The notes under the pieces were generated by a model, which was given only the letters and a program-made list of their open reading frames with translations, made no database searches and was not told where the DNA came from. A DNA stretch of 28,448 bases from an uncultured Blautia sp. (GTDB lineage: Bacteria; Bacillota; Clostridia; Lachnospirales; Lachnospiraceae): contig UQMI01000043.1 of NCBI GenBank assembly GCA_900542045.1, positions 1-28,448 on the forward strand. Reading direction: 5' to 3'. The position numbers and the translations under genes were made by a program. Positions 8,238 to 17,155 of the stretch are shown piece after piece (positions within the stretch are counted from its first letter, which is position 1; every line of letters begins with the position of its first letter).

Positions 8238-9650
8238 ATGGAGGATATTATTCGGCAGCTTTGCCTGGAATACACGGATCTGTCTGATGAAGAGATACAG
8301 GTCATACAGATGATGGCGCTGACACTGCAGCCATTGGCAAATCTGGAAGCGGCAGATATCTTCGTTGACTGTCCCTGTCAGGACGGCGACGCTATTGTGG
8401 TGGCAGAAGCTAAGCCGGAAGAATCTCCATCATCTTACAAAAACAGTGTAGTGGGTATGTTGGCCAAGGCTGAAAATGAACCTGCCGTAGCCCGTACTTT
8501 CAAGCTGGGGATAGCTACCAGATATATGAAAGCCCGTACCCAGGAAGATAACTATACGATCCAGTCGGTGGAGCCGATCAAGTACAATTCCAGGGTGATC
8601 GGCGTGCTGATCCGGGAGCAGAGAATTACAGAAAAGTCGGAAGATGAAACAGAAGACCGATATGAGGCGGTGGCGACACCTATCAGACATATGCTGAATG
8701 AGCACGACTGGCTGACGGAAAGCATTGATGAAGGCCTGATTCTGGTAGATGTGAACGGGATCGTGTCCTTTCGCAATATGTATGCAAAGGAACTGTACCA
8801 GCGTCTGGGGTATGTAGACGATATCCTGGGACAGAAGTACCGGAATATCTGTCTGAATCATACAGATGGACAGAGCTGGCTGGAAGAGAGTATTTCGGAA
8901 GTTCAGATTGGAAAGCATTATGTGCGTATGCGTCAGATACGCCTGGAAAAAGGCGATATCCAGCTGGCGGTGATCGTACGGGATGTGACATGGATGCGAG
9001 AGCAGGAAAAAAGTCTGGTGTTGAAGTCTGTGGCTATCAAAGAGCTGCATCATAGAGTAAAAAATAATCTGCAGACGATTGCATCTCTGCTGCGCCTGCA
9101 GGCCAGGAGAACAGAAAATGAAGAGACAAGAAAGCTGCTCCACGAAAGTCTGAATCGGATCCTTTCCATTTCTGCAGCTCATCAGCTTCTGGCTCAGAGC
9201 GGTATGGATGAAGTGAATCTGAAAGATGTGCTGCGGACTGTAAAGAATAATGCAGTACAGCCCTATCTTCGGGCTACTCTGAAAATGGAGATCGAACTGG
9301 AAGGAGATAATCTGACGGTGGAATCCGATGTGGCAACTGCTGTAGCTATGGTAGTGAATGAACTGCTTCAGAATTCCATGGAACATGCTTTTGCCGGCAG
9401 AGAAACCGGAACCATTCGGATCAGTCTCAGAAAAGGAAAGATCTATTCTGTGATCATCGTACAAGATGATGGGATCGGATTTAATCCCAAAAGGATCTCT
9501 CCGGGAAGTCTGGGGTTGAATATAGCAGAAACCATGGTGCGGGACAAGCTTCATGGCAGTCTGAAGATCCGGTCCGGGGATTCGGGGACGAAGGCTTCTT
9601 TTGATTTTATGAATAAGCTGACAGATATTGTCAGTCTTTCACGAAAATAG
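8238..9650 (+). CDS. eutW: EutW, ethanolamine-responsive sensor histidine kinase
   Basis: This 470-residue soluble kinase has no membrane segment. The N-terminal sensor region (residues 1-150) precedes a PAS-like domain (about 155-255), a HisKA_2 dimerisation domain with the phospho-acceptor in LHHRVKNNLQ (H271/H272) and a C-terminal ATPase with VNELLQNSMEHAF (N box), DDGIGF and GSLGLN. In Enterococcus and Listeria, EutW autophosphorylates in response to ethanolamine and passes phosphate to EutV. The position directly after eutV fits this. The lack of membrane helices implies that cytoplasmic ethanolamine is sensed. Confidence 0.92.
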   Translation: MEDIIRQLCLEYTDLSDEEIQVIQMMALTLQPLANLEAADIFVDCPCQDGDAIVVAEAKPEESPSSYKNSVVGMLAKAENEPAVARTFKLGIATRYMKARTQEDNYTIQSVEPIKYNSRVIGVLIREQRITEKSEDETEDRYEAVATPIRHMLNEHDWLTESIDEGLILVDVNGIVSFRNMYAKELYQRLGYVDDILGQKYRNICLNHTDGQSWLEESISEVQIGKHYVRMRQIRLEKGDIQLAVIVRDVTWMREQEKSLVLKSVAIKELHHRVKNNLQTIASLLRLQARRTENEETRKLLHESLNRILSISAAHQLLAQSGMDEVNLKDVLRTVKNNAVQPYLRATLKMEIELEGDNLTVESDVATAVAMVVNELLQNSMEHAFAGRETGTIRISLRKGKIYSVIIVQDDGIGFNPKRISPGSLGLNIAETMVRDKLHGSLKIRSGDSGTKASFDFMNKLTDIVSLSRK

Positions 9651-9704
9651 ATAAATGGCTGTCACGCAAGGTGGCCGGCCAGGACAGCGCAGGAGGTGAT
9701 TTTT

Positions 9705-11135
9705 GTGCGGGAGGAGATTTTAAGTGTGGGCATTGATATCGGCACTTCCACAACACAGCTGATCTTCAGCCGCCTGATCATTGAGAACCGGGCCAGCAGC
9801 TATATGGTTCCCAGGATCAGCATTGTGGAAAAGGAAGTGACCTATCAAAGCGACATTTACTTTACACCGCTGAAATCTCAGACAGAAATTGATGCAGAAA
9901 AAGTTAAGGAAATTATCCGTGGAGAGTACAGAAAAGCCGGGAAAAAACCGGAAGATCTGCAGACTGGAGCGGTGATCATCACCGGCGAGACTGCCAGAAA
10001 AGAAAATGCCAATACGGTGCTTTCGTCTCTCAGTGACATGGCCGGAGATTTTGTAGTGGCAACGGCGGGGCCCGATCTGGAATCGGTGCTGTCAGCCAGA
10101 GGAGCCGGTACAGATGTATTGTCCGAGGAAGAACGGTCGGTCATCGCCAATGTGGACATTGGAGGAGGGACCAGCAATATTGCCTTTTTCCAGAAAGGGA
10201 CTCTGAAGGGAACCTGTTGTCTGGATATCGGCGGTCGTCTGATCAAAGTAGAACACGGAAAAATTTCATACATATATCCTAAAATACAGAAACTGGCCCA
10301 GAGACATGGTCTGCAGATCCGTGTGGGAGATACGGCCAATGAGCAGCTGCTCTATCGGGTTTGTGAATATATGGCAGATGAGCTGGCCAGAGCACTTCAT
10401 ATTACAGAGACAGACAGTTATCACAATGAGCTGTACACCAATGAAGGCAAAGAGCTTCCCAGAGAACCTGCCGTGAAAGGAATTACTTTCTCCGGCGGTG
10501 TTGCGGACTGCGTTTATCGGCAGGAGGCAGGGGATGTATTCCGCTATGGGGACATCGGCGTTCTTCTGGGAACGGCGGTGCGGAATAACAGCTCTTTAAA
10601 TAAACTGAAGATCTATCCTGCTGCAGAGACCATACGGGCCACTGTAGTCGGGGCAGGCACACACACAACAAATGTTAGCGGCAGTACGATCAGTTATGCG
10701 GCTGGCCGGCTGCCCATAAAAAACATTCCGGTTCTGAAAGTTTCAGCGGAGGAGGAACAGGAACCGGCTGCTTTCCGGAATGCCATTCGAAATCAGCTGT
10801 CGCTGTATGAAACGGATGGTGCACTGGGGCAGATCGCCATTGCGTTTTCCGGAGATTATCACACCGGTTTTTCCCAGATCCAGGAACTGGCAAAGATTCT
10901 GATGGATGGCGCGGAGCCAGTGATACGAAGTCCGTATCCACTGATTCTGGTCATTGAAAATGATATTGCCAAAGCTCTTGGAAACGCGCTCAATGTGCTG
11001 CTGGAAAGAAAAAAAGATGTGATCTGTATCGATGGGATACACGCAGGAAGCGGCGACTATATTGATATCGGAGAGCCGGTTGCAGGCGGGCGGGTCGTCC
11101 CGGTTGTAACAAAGACTCTGATATTCAACACCTGA
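9705..11135 (+). CDS. eutA: EutA, ethanolamine ammonia-lyase reactivase
   Basis: This is a 476-residue member of the actin/Hsp70 ATPase superfamily. Phosphate-1 motif GIDIGTSTTQ lies near the N-terminus, phosphate-2 motif VDIGGGTSN near residue 148, and FSGGVADCV fits the adenosine motif. EutA removes inactive cobalamin from EutBC and exchanges it for adenosylcobalamin using ATP. I choose GTG 9705 (MREEILSVGIDIG), because AGGAGG at 9691-9696 gives 8-nt spacing and the sequence then begins like other EutA proteins. The GTG at 9696 lies inside the ribosome binding site. It directly precedes the enzyme genes eutB and eutC. Confidence 0.94.
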   Translation: MREEILSVGIDIGTSTTQLIFSRLIIENRASSYMVPRISIVEKEVTYQSDIYFTPLKSQTEIDAEKVKEIIRGEYRKAGKKPEDLQTGAVIITGETARKENANTVLSSLSDMAGDFVVATAGPDLESVLSARGAGTDVLSEEERSVIANVDIGGGTSNIAFFQKGTLKGTCCLDIGGRLIKVEHGKISYIYPKIQKLAQRHGLQIRVGDTANEQLLYRVCEYMADELARALHITETDSYHNELYTNEGKELPREPAVKGITFSGGVADCVYRQEAGDVFRYGDIGVLLGTAVRNNSSLNKLKIYPAAETIRATVVGAGTHTTNVSGSTISYAAGRLPIKNIPVLKVSAEEEQEPAAFRNAIRNQLSLYETDGALGQIAIAFSGDYHTGFSQIQELAKILMDGAEPVIRSPYPLILVIENDIAKALGNALNVLLERKKDVICIDGIHAGSGDYIDIGEPVAGGRVVPVVTKTLIFNT

Positions 11136-11169
11136 AAAGGAAATCCACAAAAAAGGAGAGGTGAAAGAA

Positions 11170-12540
11170 TTGATCTTAAAAACAAAGTTATTTGGTAAAA
11201 CCTATGAGTTCAAGTCTCTTCGCGAAGTAATGGCTAAAGCCAATGAAGAGAAATCCGGCGATAAGCTGGCAGGAATCGCAGCAGAATCTGCAGAAGAGCG
11301 AGTAGCGGCAAAAGTAGTTCTTTCTCATATTACACTGGAAGACCTCCGTAACAATCCGGCAGTACCTTATGAGGAAGACGAAGTAACCAGGATTATCCAG
11401 GATGGAGTAAATGAAACGATTTACAATGAACTGAAGGGCATGACCGTTGCGGAATTCCGTGAGTGGATTCTGGATACAGAGACAACCGGCGATATGATTA
11501 AACGGGCCTCCAGAGGTATTACAAGTGAGATTGTTGCGGCAGTGTGCAAGCTGATGAGTAACCTGGACCTGATCTATGCGGCAAAGAAAATCCGCATTTC
11601 CGCGCACTGCAATACCACCATTGGTCTTCCGGGAACCTTTTCTTCCCGTCTGCAGCCCAACCACACCACCGATGATCCCAAGGGAATCATGGCTTCTGTA
11701 ATGGAAGGCTTAAGCCTTGGCTGCGGCGATGCCGTAATCGGTCTGAATCCCGTTGACGACTCTGTAGAGAGCGTTGCCAGGATCCTGAGAAGTTTTGATG
11801 AGTTCAAGAGAAAATGGGAAGTTCCCACCCAGATCTGTGTACTGGCTCATGTGACAACCCAGATGGAAGCCATGGACAAGCTTGGCGCTCCCATCGATCT
11901 GATGTTCCAGTCCATTGCCGGTTCTCAGAAGGGAAATGAAGCCTTCGGTCTGACCGCTTCCATGCTGGAAGAAGGAAGAGACATGATGCTTCATAAAGCC
12001 ACCAGCACAGGCCCCAACGTTATGTATTTTGAGACCGGACAGGGCTCCGAGCTTTCTTCCGAAGCCCATAACGGCTGGGATCAGGTGACCATGGAAGCCA
12101 GATGCTATGGCTTTGCAAAGAAATACCAGCCGTTCCTGGTAAATACAGTAGTAGGCTTTATCGGACCGGAATATCTGTATGATTCCAAACAGGTAATCCG
12201 TGCAGGTCTGGAAGACCATTTCATGGGCAAGCTCACCGGTATCCCCATGGGCTGCGACGCATGCTATACCAACCATATGAAGGCAGACCAGAATGATATT
12301 GAAAACCTGGCCACCCTTCTTGTGGCAGCAGGATGCAATTATATCATGGGTGTTCCGGAAGGAGATGACTGCATGCTGATGTATCAGTGTACCGGTTACC
12401 ATGAAGCAGCCAGCCTTCGTGAAGTAATGGGTCTTCGTCCCATTCATGAATTTGACATGTGGCTGGAAAAAATGGGATTCTCTAAAGACGGAAAGCTAAC
12501 GCCGCTGGCTGGTGACGCTTCTGTATTTATGAGCAAATAG
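11170..12540 (+). CDS. eutB: Ethanolamine ammonia-lyase large subunit EutB
   Basis: EutB forms the TIM-barrel active site of adenosylcobalamin-dependent ethanolamine ammonia-lyase, which converts ethanolamine to acetaldehyde and ammonia. The protein follows E. coli EutB from end to end, including ERVAAK, RLQPNHTTDD, GDAVIGLNP, LAHVTTQ, the substrate-binding YFETGQGSELS, NTVVGFIGPEYLY and GCDACYTNH. I favour TTG 11170, which begins MILKTKLFG and aligns with the E. coli MKLKTTLFG start. GAGGTGA lies just upstream. GTG 11161 would add three residues and overlap that ribosome binding site. It is the core catabolic enzyme of the operon. Confidence 0.95.
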   Translation: MILKTKLFGKTYEFKSLREVMAKANEEKSGDKLAGIAAESAEERVAAKVVLSHITLEDLRNNPAVPYEEDEVTRIIQDGVNETIYNELKGMTVAEFREWILDTETTGDMIKRASRGITSEIVAAVCKLMSNLDLIYAAKKIRISAHCNTTIGLPGTFSSRLQPNHTTDDPKGIMASVMEGLSLGCGDAVIGLNPVDDSVESVARILRSFDEFKRKWEVPTQICVLAHVTTQMEAMDKLGAPIDLMFQSIAGSQKGNEAFGLTASMLEEGRDMMLHKATSTGPNVMYFETGQGSELSSEAHNGWDQVTMEARCYGFAKKYQPFLVNTVVGFIGPEYLYDSKQVIRAGLEDHFMGKLTGIPMGCDACYTNHMKADQNDIENLATLLVAAGCNYIMGVPEGDDCMLMYQCTGYHEAASLREVMGLRPIHEFDMWLEKMGFSKDGKLTPLAGDASVFMSK

Positions 12541-12554
12541 GAGGTGAAGGATTG

Positions 12555-13445
12555 ATGAACGAAAACGCGTTAAGGACAATTATTGAGCAGGTATTGGCTG
12601 AAATGGATCTGGGGCAGGCAGCAGAAACGAAAGCAGATACAGGCTGCAGTTCCTGTGAAGGTGCAAAAACCGTCATCGAAGACGGCTGCATCCCCGATGT
12701 GACAGAGGTGGATATCCGGACGCAGTATCTGGTAGAAAATCCTGTGAACAAAGAAGCTTATTACGATCTGAAACAGTATGCACCCTGCCGTCTGGGTATC
12801 GGCAAGGCCGGCGCCCGTTATAAGACCGATCCTTCTCTGCAGTTCCGGGCTGCCCATTCTGCAGCTCAGGATGCAGTATTCTCTGATGTAGACCAGGATT
12901 TCATTGATAAAATGGGACTGTTCACTGTGCAGACACAGTGTGACAGCAAGGATACCTATCTGACCAGACCGGATCTGGGAAGAAAGCTGGATGATGAAGC
13001 GGTAAAGACCATAAAAGAAAAATGCAAGATGAATCCTACGGTACAGATTTATGTATCCGATGGATTGAGCTCTGCGGCAGTAGCTGCCAATGTGGGAGAT
13101 GTACTTCCGGCCATTGAGCAGGGACTGAAAAGCTATGGGATCAATGTAGGCACTCCGTTCTTCGTAAAATATGGACGTGTAGGAGCCATGGATCAGATTT
13201 CTGAAATTACCGGCGCAGATGTTACCTGCGTACTGATTGGGGAACGTCCAGGACTGATCACGGCAGAATCCATGTCTGCGTATATCGCATACAAAGCGAC
13301 CGTAGGAATGCCGGAGGCAAGGAGAACCGTTGTTTCCAATATACATAAAGCAGGAACGATCCCGACAGAGGCAGGGGCACACATTGCCGATGTGATCAAG
13401 AAGATACTGGATAACAAAGCCAGCGGAACTGATTTAAAACTTTAG
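12555..13445 (+). CDS. eutC: Ethanolamine ammonia-lyase small subunit EutC
   Basis: This 296-residue small subunit binds the cobalamin together with EutB. It has the family segments YAPCRLGIGKAGARYKT, LGRKLDDEA, VSDGLSSAAV, PFFVKYGRVGAMDQI and IGERPGLITAESMSAYI. The N-terminal 20 residues (ENALRTIIEQVLAEM) form an amphipathic helix, followed by a flexible segment. This is the layout known to target EutC into the compartment. The start ATG 12555 lies 7 nt after AGGAGGTGA; an in-frame TTG three bases earlier is too close. The gene begins 14 bp after eutB and ends 23 bp before eutL. Confidence 0.95.
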   Translation: MNENALRTIIEQVLAEMDLGQAAETKADTGCSSCEGAKTVIEDGCIPDVTEVDIRTQYLVENPVNKEAYYDLKQYAPCRLGIGKAGARYKTDPSLQFRAAHSAAQDAVFSDVDQDFIDKMGLFTVQTQCDSKDTYLTRPDLGRKLDDEAVKTIKEKCKMNPTVQIYVSDGLSSAAVAANVGDVLPAIEQGLKSYGINVGTPFFVKYGRVGAMDQISEITGADVTCVLIGERPGLITAESMSAYIAYKATVGMPEARRTVVSNIHKAGTIPTEAGAHIADVIKKILDNKASGTDLKL

Positions 13446-13468
13446 GAATGAAGTGAGGAGGAAACCAA

Positions 13469-14119
13469 ATGAAACGTGATCCAATCAAAGCAGACGTCCT
13501 TGCGACAAAGATTATCCCCAACGTTAGCCCGGATTTGGCAAAAGAACTGAATCTGACGCCGGATCAGAGATCCCTGGCTCTGATTACTGCCAACAGCGAT
13601 GATGTAACCTATACCGCGCTGGATGAGGCTACTAAGAAAGCAGATGTAAAGGTAGTATACGCGAAAAGTTTTTACGGCGGCGCTGACAATGCAAATACCA
13701 AGCTTGCCGGTGAAATCATCGGTATTCTGGCCGGACCCAATCCCGCAGAGGTTAGGAGCGGTCTGGAGGCAGCTGTCGATATGATCGAAAATGTGGCGCA
13801 TTTTGTATCCGCCAATGATGAAGACAATATTATTTACTATGCTCACTGCATTTCCCGCACTGGCTCCTATCTGTCAGAAGGTGCAGGAATCCAGGAAGGC
13901 GAGGCCCTGGCCTATCTGATCGCTCCGCCTCTGGAAGCCATGTATGGCGTGGATGCAGCATTAAAAGCTGCAGACGTAAGAATGTGTGTACTGTACGCTC
14001 CGCCGTCAGAAACCAACTTTGGCGGTGCACTCCTCACAGGAAGCCAGTCTGCATGCAAGGCAGCCTGCGATGCATTTGCCCAGGCGGTGGAATTTGTAGC
14101 GGACAATCCCAAGGAATAA
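13469..14119 (+). CDS. eutL: Microcompartment shell protein EutL
   Basis: This 216-residue tandem-BMC protein forms a pseudohexameric trimer with a gated pore. Conserved EutL segments are visible: SDDVTYTALDEATKKADV, AGPNPAEVRSGLEA, SRTGSYLS, YLIAPPLEAMYGVDAALKAA and LLTGSQSACKAACDAF. EutL is thought to pass larger cofactors and to respond to ethanolamine binding. A strong GAGGAGG precedes ATG 13469. It opens the structural part of the operon, after the lyase genes. Confidence 0.95.
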   Translation: MKRDPIKADVLATKIIPNVSPDLAKELNLTPDQRSLALITANSDDVTYTALDEATKKADVKVVYAKSFYGGADNANTKLAGEIIGILAGPNPAEVRSGLEAAVDMIENVAHFVSANDEDNIIYYAHCISRTGSYLSEGAGIQEGEALAYLIAPPLEAMYGVDAALKAADVRMCVLYAPPSETNFGGALLTGSQSACKAACDAFAQAVEFVADNPKE

Positions 14120-14162
14120 GTCCCGCTTTACGGAGACTGGACGATAGTGGCGGAGGTATCCT

Positions 14163-14813
14163 ATGAAAGCATTGGGAATGATTGAATTGTATGGCTATCT
14201 TCCTGCGGTGGAAGCGCTGGATGCGGCGTTGAAGGCGGCAAATGTCACCCTTGTGGATACCGTATGCGTAAAAGGCGGATTAGTGACAGTTCTGGTGGAA
14301 GGTGATGTGGGTGCGGTAAAGGCAGCCATGGACGCTTCAGCAGCGGCAGCAGAACGGGTTGGCACCGTGATCAGTGTGCATGTGATTCCCCGGCCGGCAG
14401 ATGAAGTGCGGAAAATGCTGCAGCACGACAGACAGCATCCAGGTCCCACGGGAGGCCCCGGTCCCTCTGCCGTGCAGGAGAACAGAAAGACAGAGATACC
14501 GGAAGCTCCGGAAGAAAAAACATCCGGCACTCAGGAGCTGACGGAGAAAGAGGCGGAAGTACCTGCAGTGTCTGAAGAGAAAATGGAAGAGGAGCCGGAA
14601 GCCGGGAAGGCAGAGGCTGCAGAAGCGCCGGAGGCAGTACAGCAGCCGGAAGCGGAAGAACTAACGGAAGAAGCTCTGAAGGGTATGTCTGTGGCAGCTC
14701 TGCGAAGACTGGCCAGAACTCTGGAGATAACCGGCATGAGCAGGCAGGAGATCAAGTTTGCCAAGAAGCAGGAACTGATCCATGCTATTTTAAAATTTGC
14801 AGGAAAAGAATAA
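14163..14813 (+). CDS. EutK-like shell protein: BMC domain with Rho_N/SAP-like tail
   Basis: Residues 1-87 are a single BMC domain (pore segment KGGLVTV at 37-43, IPRPADEV at 75-82). Then comes a roughly 80-residue linker rich in Glu, Ala and Pro, and a compact C-terminal domain (about 167-216). The C-terminal domain has the Rho N-terminal/SAP pattern: [20 protein letters not shown], then a lysine-rich turn and [11 protein letters not shown]. coli EutK also carries a small helical domain proposed to bind nucleic acid, of helix-turn-helix type. This protein looks like a functional counterpart with a different fold. The BMC domain is certain. The nucleic-acid-binding idea is inferred from the domain resemblance. 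It lies between eutL and eutE with a GGAGG ribosome binding site. Confidence 0.85.
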   Translation: MKALGMIELYGYLPAVEALDAALKAANVTLVDTVCVKGGLVTVLVEGDVGAVKAAMDASAAAAERVGTVISVHVIPRPADEVRKMLQHDRQHPGPTGGPGPSAVQENRKTEIPEAPEEKTSGTQELTEKEAEVPAVSEEKMEEEPEAGKAEAAEAPEAVQQPEAEELTEEALKGMSVAALRRLARTLEITGMSRQEIKFAKKQELIHAILKFAGKE

Positions 14814-14834
14814 AAAGAAGTGACAGCAGGTCCG

Positions 14835-14855
14835 GAAAAGATAACCGGAAGCGGC
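14835..14855 (+). other. Short hairpin between the eutK-like gene and eutE
   Basis: TCCGG and CCGGA are separated by a 9-nt A-rich loop, flanked further out by AAGTG/CACTT. There is no T tract, so it is not a terminator. It may mark an mRNA processing or stability element. Confidence 0.35.
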
Positions 14856-14880
14856 ACTTTGGGCAGACAGGAGAGTGAAC

Positions 14881-16359
14881 ATGCAGTTATATGATAAAGA
14901 TCTTTTGTCAGTGCAGGAAGTACGCGAATTGGTAGAAAAGGCGAAAGCAGCTCAGGAGGAGCTCAGCCAGAAGAGCCAGAAGGAAGTGGACGCCATTGTA
15001 AAGGCCATCGCAGATGCCGGCGTACGTAACGCCAGGCGTCTGGCCAAAATGGCTCATGAAGAAACCGGATTTGGCGTAGAAGCTGACAAAATTATAAAAA
15101 ATGTGTTCGCCAGCAGCGGCGTATATGAACACATCAAAGATATGAAGACCATTGGGGAAATCCAGCGGGATGAGGAGAAGAAGATACGTACCATAGCGGT
15201 GCCGGTAGGTGTGATCGCCGGACTGATTCCCTCCACGAATCCCACATCTACTGCGCTTTATAAAGCAGAGATCGCTGTCAAAGCGGGAAATGCCATTGTC
15301 TTCTCACCGCATCCAAATGCGAGAAACTGTATTCTGGAGACGGTAAAAGTCATCCGTCAGGCCATTGCTGAGGCCGGCGGTAATGAAGATCTGGTGGGAT
15401 GCATCACCATTCCCACCATTCAGGCTACAGATAACCTGATGCGTCACCCGGACATTTCCATGATCCTTGCCACAGGCGGATCTGCCATGGTACGGGCAGC
15501 GTATTCTTCCGGAACACCGGCCATCGGTGTAGGACCTGGAAATGGTCCGTCCTATATAGAAAAGACGGCAGATCTGAAACTGGCAGTAAAACGGATCATG
15601 GATTCCAAGACCTTTGACAATGGCACAATCTGTGCTTCGGAACAGTCGGTGGTGTGCGATAATGATATGGCAGAAGCTGTGCAGAAGGAAATGGAGGCCC
15701 AGGGAGCTTATTTCCTCACAGATGAGCAGAGGAAAAAACTGGGAGCGTTTATTCTGAGAGCCAATGGAACCATGAACCCCATGATCGTTGGTAAGAGTGC
15801 CCAGGTGATCGCAGACCTGGCAGGAATTGAAATACCGGAAGGAACCAGAGTTCTGGTGGCAAAAGAAGACGGTATCGGAAGAGGACATCCGTATTCCAAT
15901 GAGAAGCTGGCTCCGATCCTGGCTTTCTACACAGCAGAAAGCTACGTGGAGATCTGTGAACTGGCCAAAGAGATCCTGCATTATGAAGGAGCAGGACATA
16001 CCTTCTCCATGCATACAAAGGATCCGGAAATGGTAGATTATTTTGCAAAACGGGTTCCTGCATCCCGTATTGTGGTAAACAGCCCCAGCGCGCTGGGCGG
16101 TATCGGCGGAACCACAGCCATGATGCCTGCGCTGACCCTGGGCTGCGGTGCCGTAGGCGGCAGTGCCACTTCTGAAAATGTGGGACCCAAGCACCTGATG
16201 AATCTCCGGTATGTGGCCGAAGGGCTGCAGGAGCTGGAAGATATCAAAAAAGAGCTGCCGGATTGCTCTGAAGGAATCTGCCGTATGAAGAAGGCGGATG
16301 AGATTAATGTGGAAGCGATCGTGGCGGAAATTATCAAACGTCTGAAGGAAGTATCCTGA
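14881..16359 (+). CDS. eutE: CoA-acylating acetaldehyde dehydrogenase EutE
   Basis: This 492-residue aldehyde dehydrogenase oxidises acetaldehyde to acetyl-CoA with NAD+, in partnership with EutG. The N-terminus (about 1-22, [20 protein letters not shown]) is an amphipathic helix ahead of the enzyme domain, as expected for an encapsulation peptide. The cofactor region has IPSTNPTST and [15 protein letters not shown]. The catalytic Cys is near residue 251 in [10 protein letters not shown]. The C-terminus carries an additional tail with a second amphipathic helix ([16 protein letters not shown]). ATG 14881 follows AGGAG by 7 nt; an in-frame GTG six bases earlier overlaps the ribosome binding region. 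Confidence 0.93.
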   Translation: MQLYDKDLLSVQEVRELVEKAKAAQEELSQKSQKEVDAIVKAIADAGVRNARRLAKMAHEETGFGVEADKIIKNVFASSGVYEHIKDMKTIGEIQRDEEKKIRTIAVPVGVIAGLIPSTNPTSTALYKAEIAVKAGNAIVFSPHPNARNCILETVKVIRQAIAEAGGNEDLVGCITIPTIQATDNLMRHPDISMILATGGSAMVRAAYSSGTPAIGVGPGNGPSYIEKTADLKLAVKRIMDSKTFDNGTICASEQSVVCDNDMAEAVQKEMEAQGAYFLTDEQRKKLGAFILRANGTMNPMIVGKSAQVIADLAGIEIPEGTRVLVAKEDGIGRGHPYSNEKLAPILAFYTAESYVEICELAKEILHYEGAGHTFSMHTKDPEMVDYFAKRVPASRIVVNSPSALGGIGGTTAMMPALTLGCGAVGGSATSENVGPKHLMNLRYVAEGLQELEDIKKELPDCSEGICRMKKADEINVEAIVAEIIKRLKEVS

Positions 16360-16412
16360 CGGAGTGCCGGCCGTGTTTGCTGCGGCAGGACACAGATACC
16401 GGAAAGTGAAAG

Positions 16413-16681
16413 GGAGGACAAAAAATGGCAGTATTACAGGCATTAGGAATGATAGAAACAAAAGGTCTGGTAGCTTCTATTGAAGCGGCAGACGCAATGG
16501 TAAAGGCAGCGAATGTGACGCTGATCGGAAAAGAGCATGTGGGCGGCGGTCTGGTGACCGTAATGGTACGCGGAGATGTGGGAGCAGTAAAGGCAGCCAC
16601 AGACGCAGGAGCAGCCGCAGCAGAGAGAGTGGGAGAGCTGATTTCTGTACACGTGATCCCAAGACCTCATGAAGAAGTAGA
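16413..16681 (+). repeat. Direct repeat, copy 1 (eutM duplication unit)
   Basis: 269 bp, from the ribosome binding site GGAGGACAAAAA through most of eutM. It is identical to 16779-17047 except for one silent T/C change (16643 against 17009). Confidence 0.95.
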
Positions 16682-16709
16682 GTATATTCTTCCAAGCATC
16701 AATAAATAA
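16425..16709 (+). CDS. eutM: Microcompartment shell protein EutM, copy 1
   Basis: This 94-residue canonical BMC-H protein is the major hexagonal shell tile. It has the EutM/PduA core ([20 protein letters not shown]), the pore loop HVGGGL (glycines 40-42), [13 protein letters not shown] and IPRPHEEVE. It ends EYILPSINK. Its coding sequence is almost identical to the next gene: one silent base difference (16643) until the last dozen codons. It follows eutE by 65 bp and has a strong GGAGG site that is part of the duplicated block. Confidence 0.95.
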   Translation: MAVLQALGMIETKGLVASIEAADAMVKAANVTLIGKEHVGGGLVTVMVRGDVGAVKAATDAGAAAAERVGELISVHVIPRPHEEVEYILPSINK

Positions 16710-16722
16710 ACTGTTTGAAAGG

Positions 16723-16748
16723 AGGTTTGGAAGCAGACTTCCAAATCT
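16723..16748 (+). other. Intercistronic hairpin between the eutM copies
   Basis: TTTGGAAG and CTTCCAAA pair around a CAGA tetraloop. The stem extends to about 11 bp with one G-U pair. There is no T tract. Its base overlaps an AGGAGG that has no usable start codon after it, perhaps a relic of the duplication. Confidence 0.55.
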
Positions 16749-16778
16749 GCTATTATTGACGCAGTAAACGCATCAGAA

Positions 16779-17047
16779 GGAGGACAAAAAATGGCAGTAT
16801 TACAGGCATTAGGAATGATAGAAACAAAAGGTCTGGTAGCTTCTATTGAAGCGGCAGACGCAATGGTAAAGGCAGCGAATGTGACGCTGATCGGAAAAGA
16901 GCATGTGGGCGGCGGTCTGGTGACCGTAATGGTACGCGGAGATGTGGGAGCAGTAAAGGCAGCCACAGACGCAGGAGCAGCCGCAGCAGAGAGAGTGGGA
17001 GAGCTGATCTCTGTACACGTGATCCCAAGACCTCATGAAGAAGTAGA
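16779..17047 (+). repeat. Direct repeat, copy 2 (eutM duplication unit)
   Basis: Second copy of the 269-bp unit, offset by 366 bp from the first, with one mismatch. Confidence 0.95.
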
Positions 17048-17075
17048 ATTCATTCTGCCGTCTCTGGAAAAATAA
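16791..17075 (+). CDS. eutM: Microcompartment shell protein EutM, copy 2
   Basis: This second 94-residue EutM is identical in protein sequence to copy 1 for the first 85 residues. It then differs only in the last few: EFILPSLEK against EYILPSINK. The shared silent positions show a very recent duplication or ongoing gene conversion, whereas the divergent ends and the different downstream sequence suggest two older tails. Both copies have the same ribosome binding site, so together they would raise the output of the main shell tile. A structured hairpin follows at once (17076-17115). Confidence 0.95.
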   Translation: MAVLQALGMIETKGLVASIEAADAMVKAANVTLIGKEHVGGGLVTVMVRGDVGAVKAATDAGAAAAERVGELISVHVIPRPHEEVEFILPSLEK

Positions 17076-17115
17076 TATTTCTGCATTCCGGAGAAGTCCG
17101 GAAAGAACAGAAATA
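17076..17115 (+). other. Long intercistronic hairpin after eutM copy 2
   Basis: TATTTCTG pairs with CAGAAATA (8 bp). Inside, TTCCGGA pairs with TCCGGAA around a GAAG tetraloop. There is no T tract. It starts at the base after the stop codon and probably protects or limits the upstream shell mRNA. Confidence 0.65.
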
Positions 17116-17155
17116 GAAAGCAGCCAGACGGAAAAACAGGAGGTGGCGGACTGAG

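Noticed and set aside
8430..9554. 374-codon open frame on the - strand
   Set aside because: Antisense to eutW; it matches no recognisable family and is explained by the codon pattern of the real gene.
9658..9688. GCTGTC/GACAGC hairpin before eutA as a second attenuator
   Set aside because: There is no T tract, and its right arm ends at the eutA ribosome binding site; it may only affect translation.
15304..16461. 385-codon open frame on the - strand
   Set aside because: Antisense to eutE and the start of eutM; no start signal and no protein-like motifs.
16413..17047. eutM duplication as an assembly error
   Set aside because: The copies have different C-terminal codons and different flanks, so both are genuine unless the assembly is chimeric; one silent difference also separates them.
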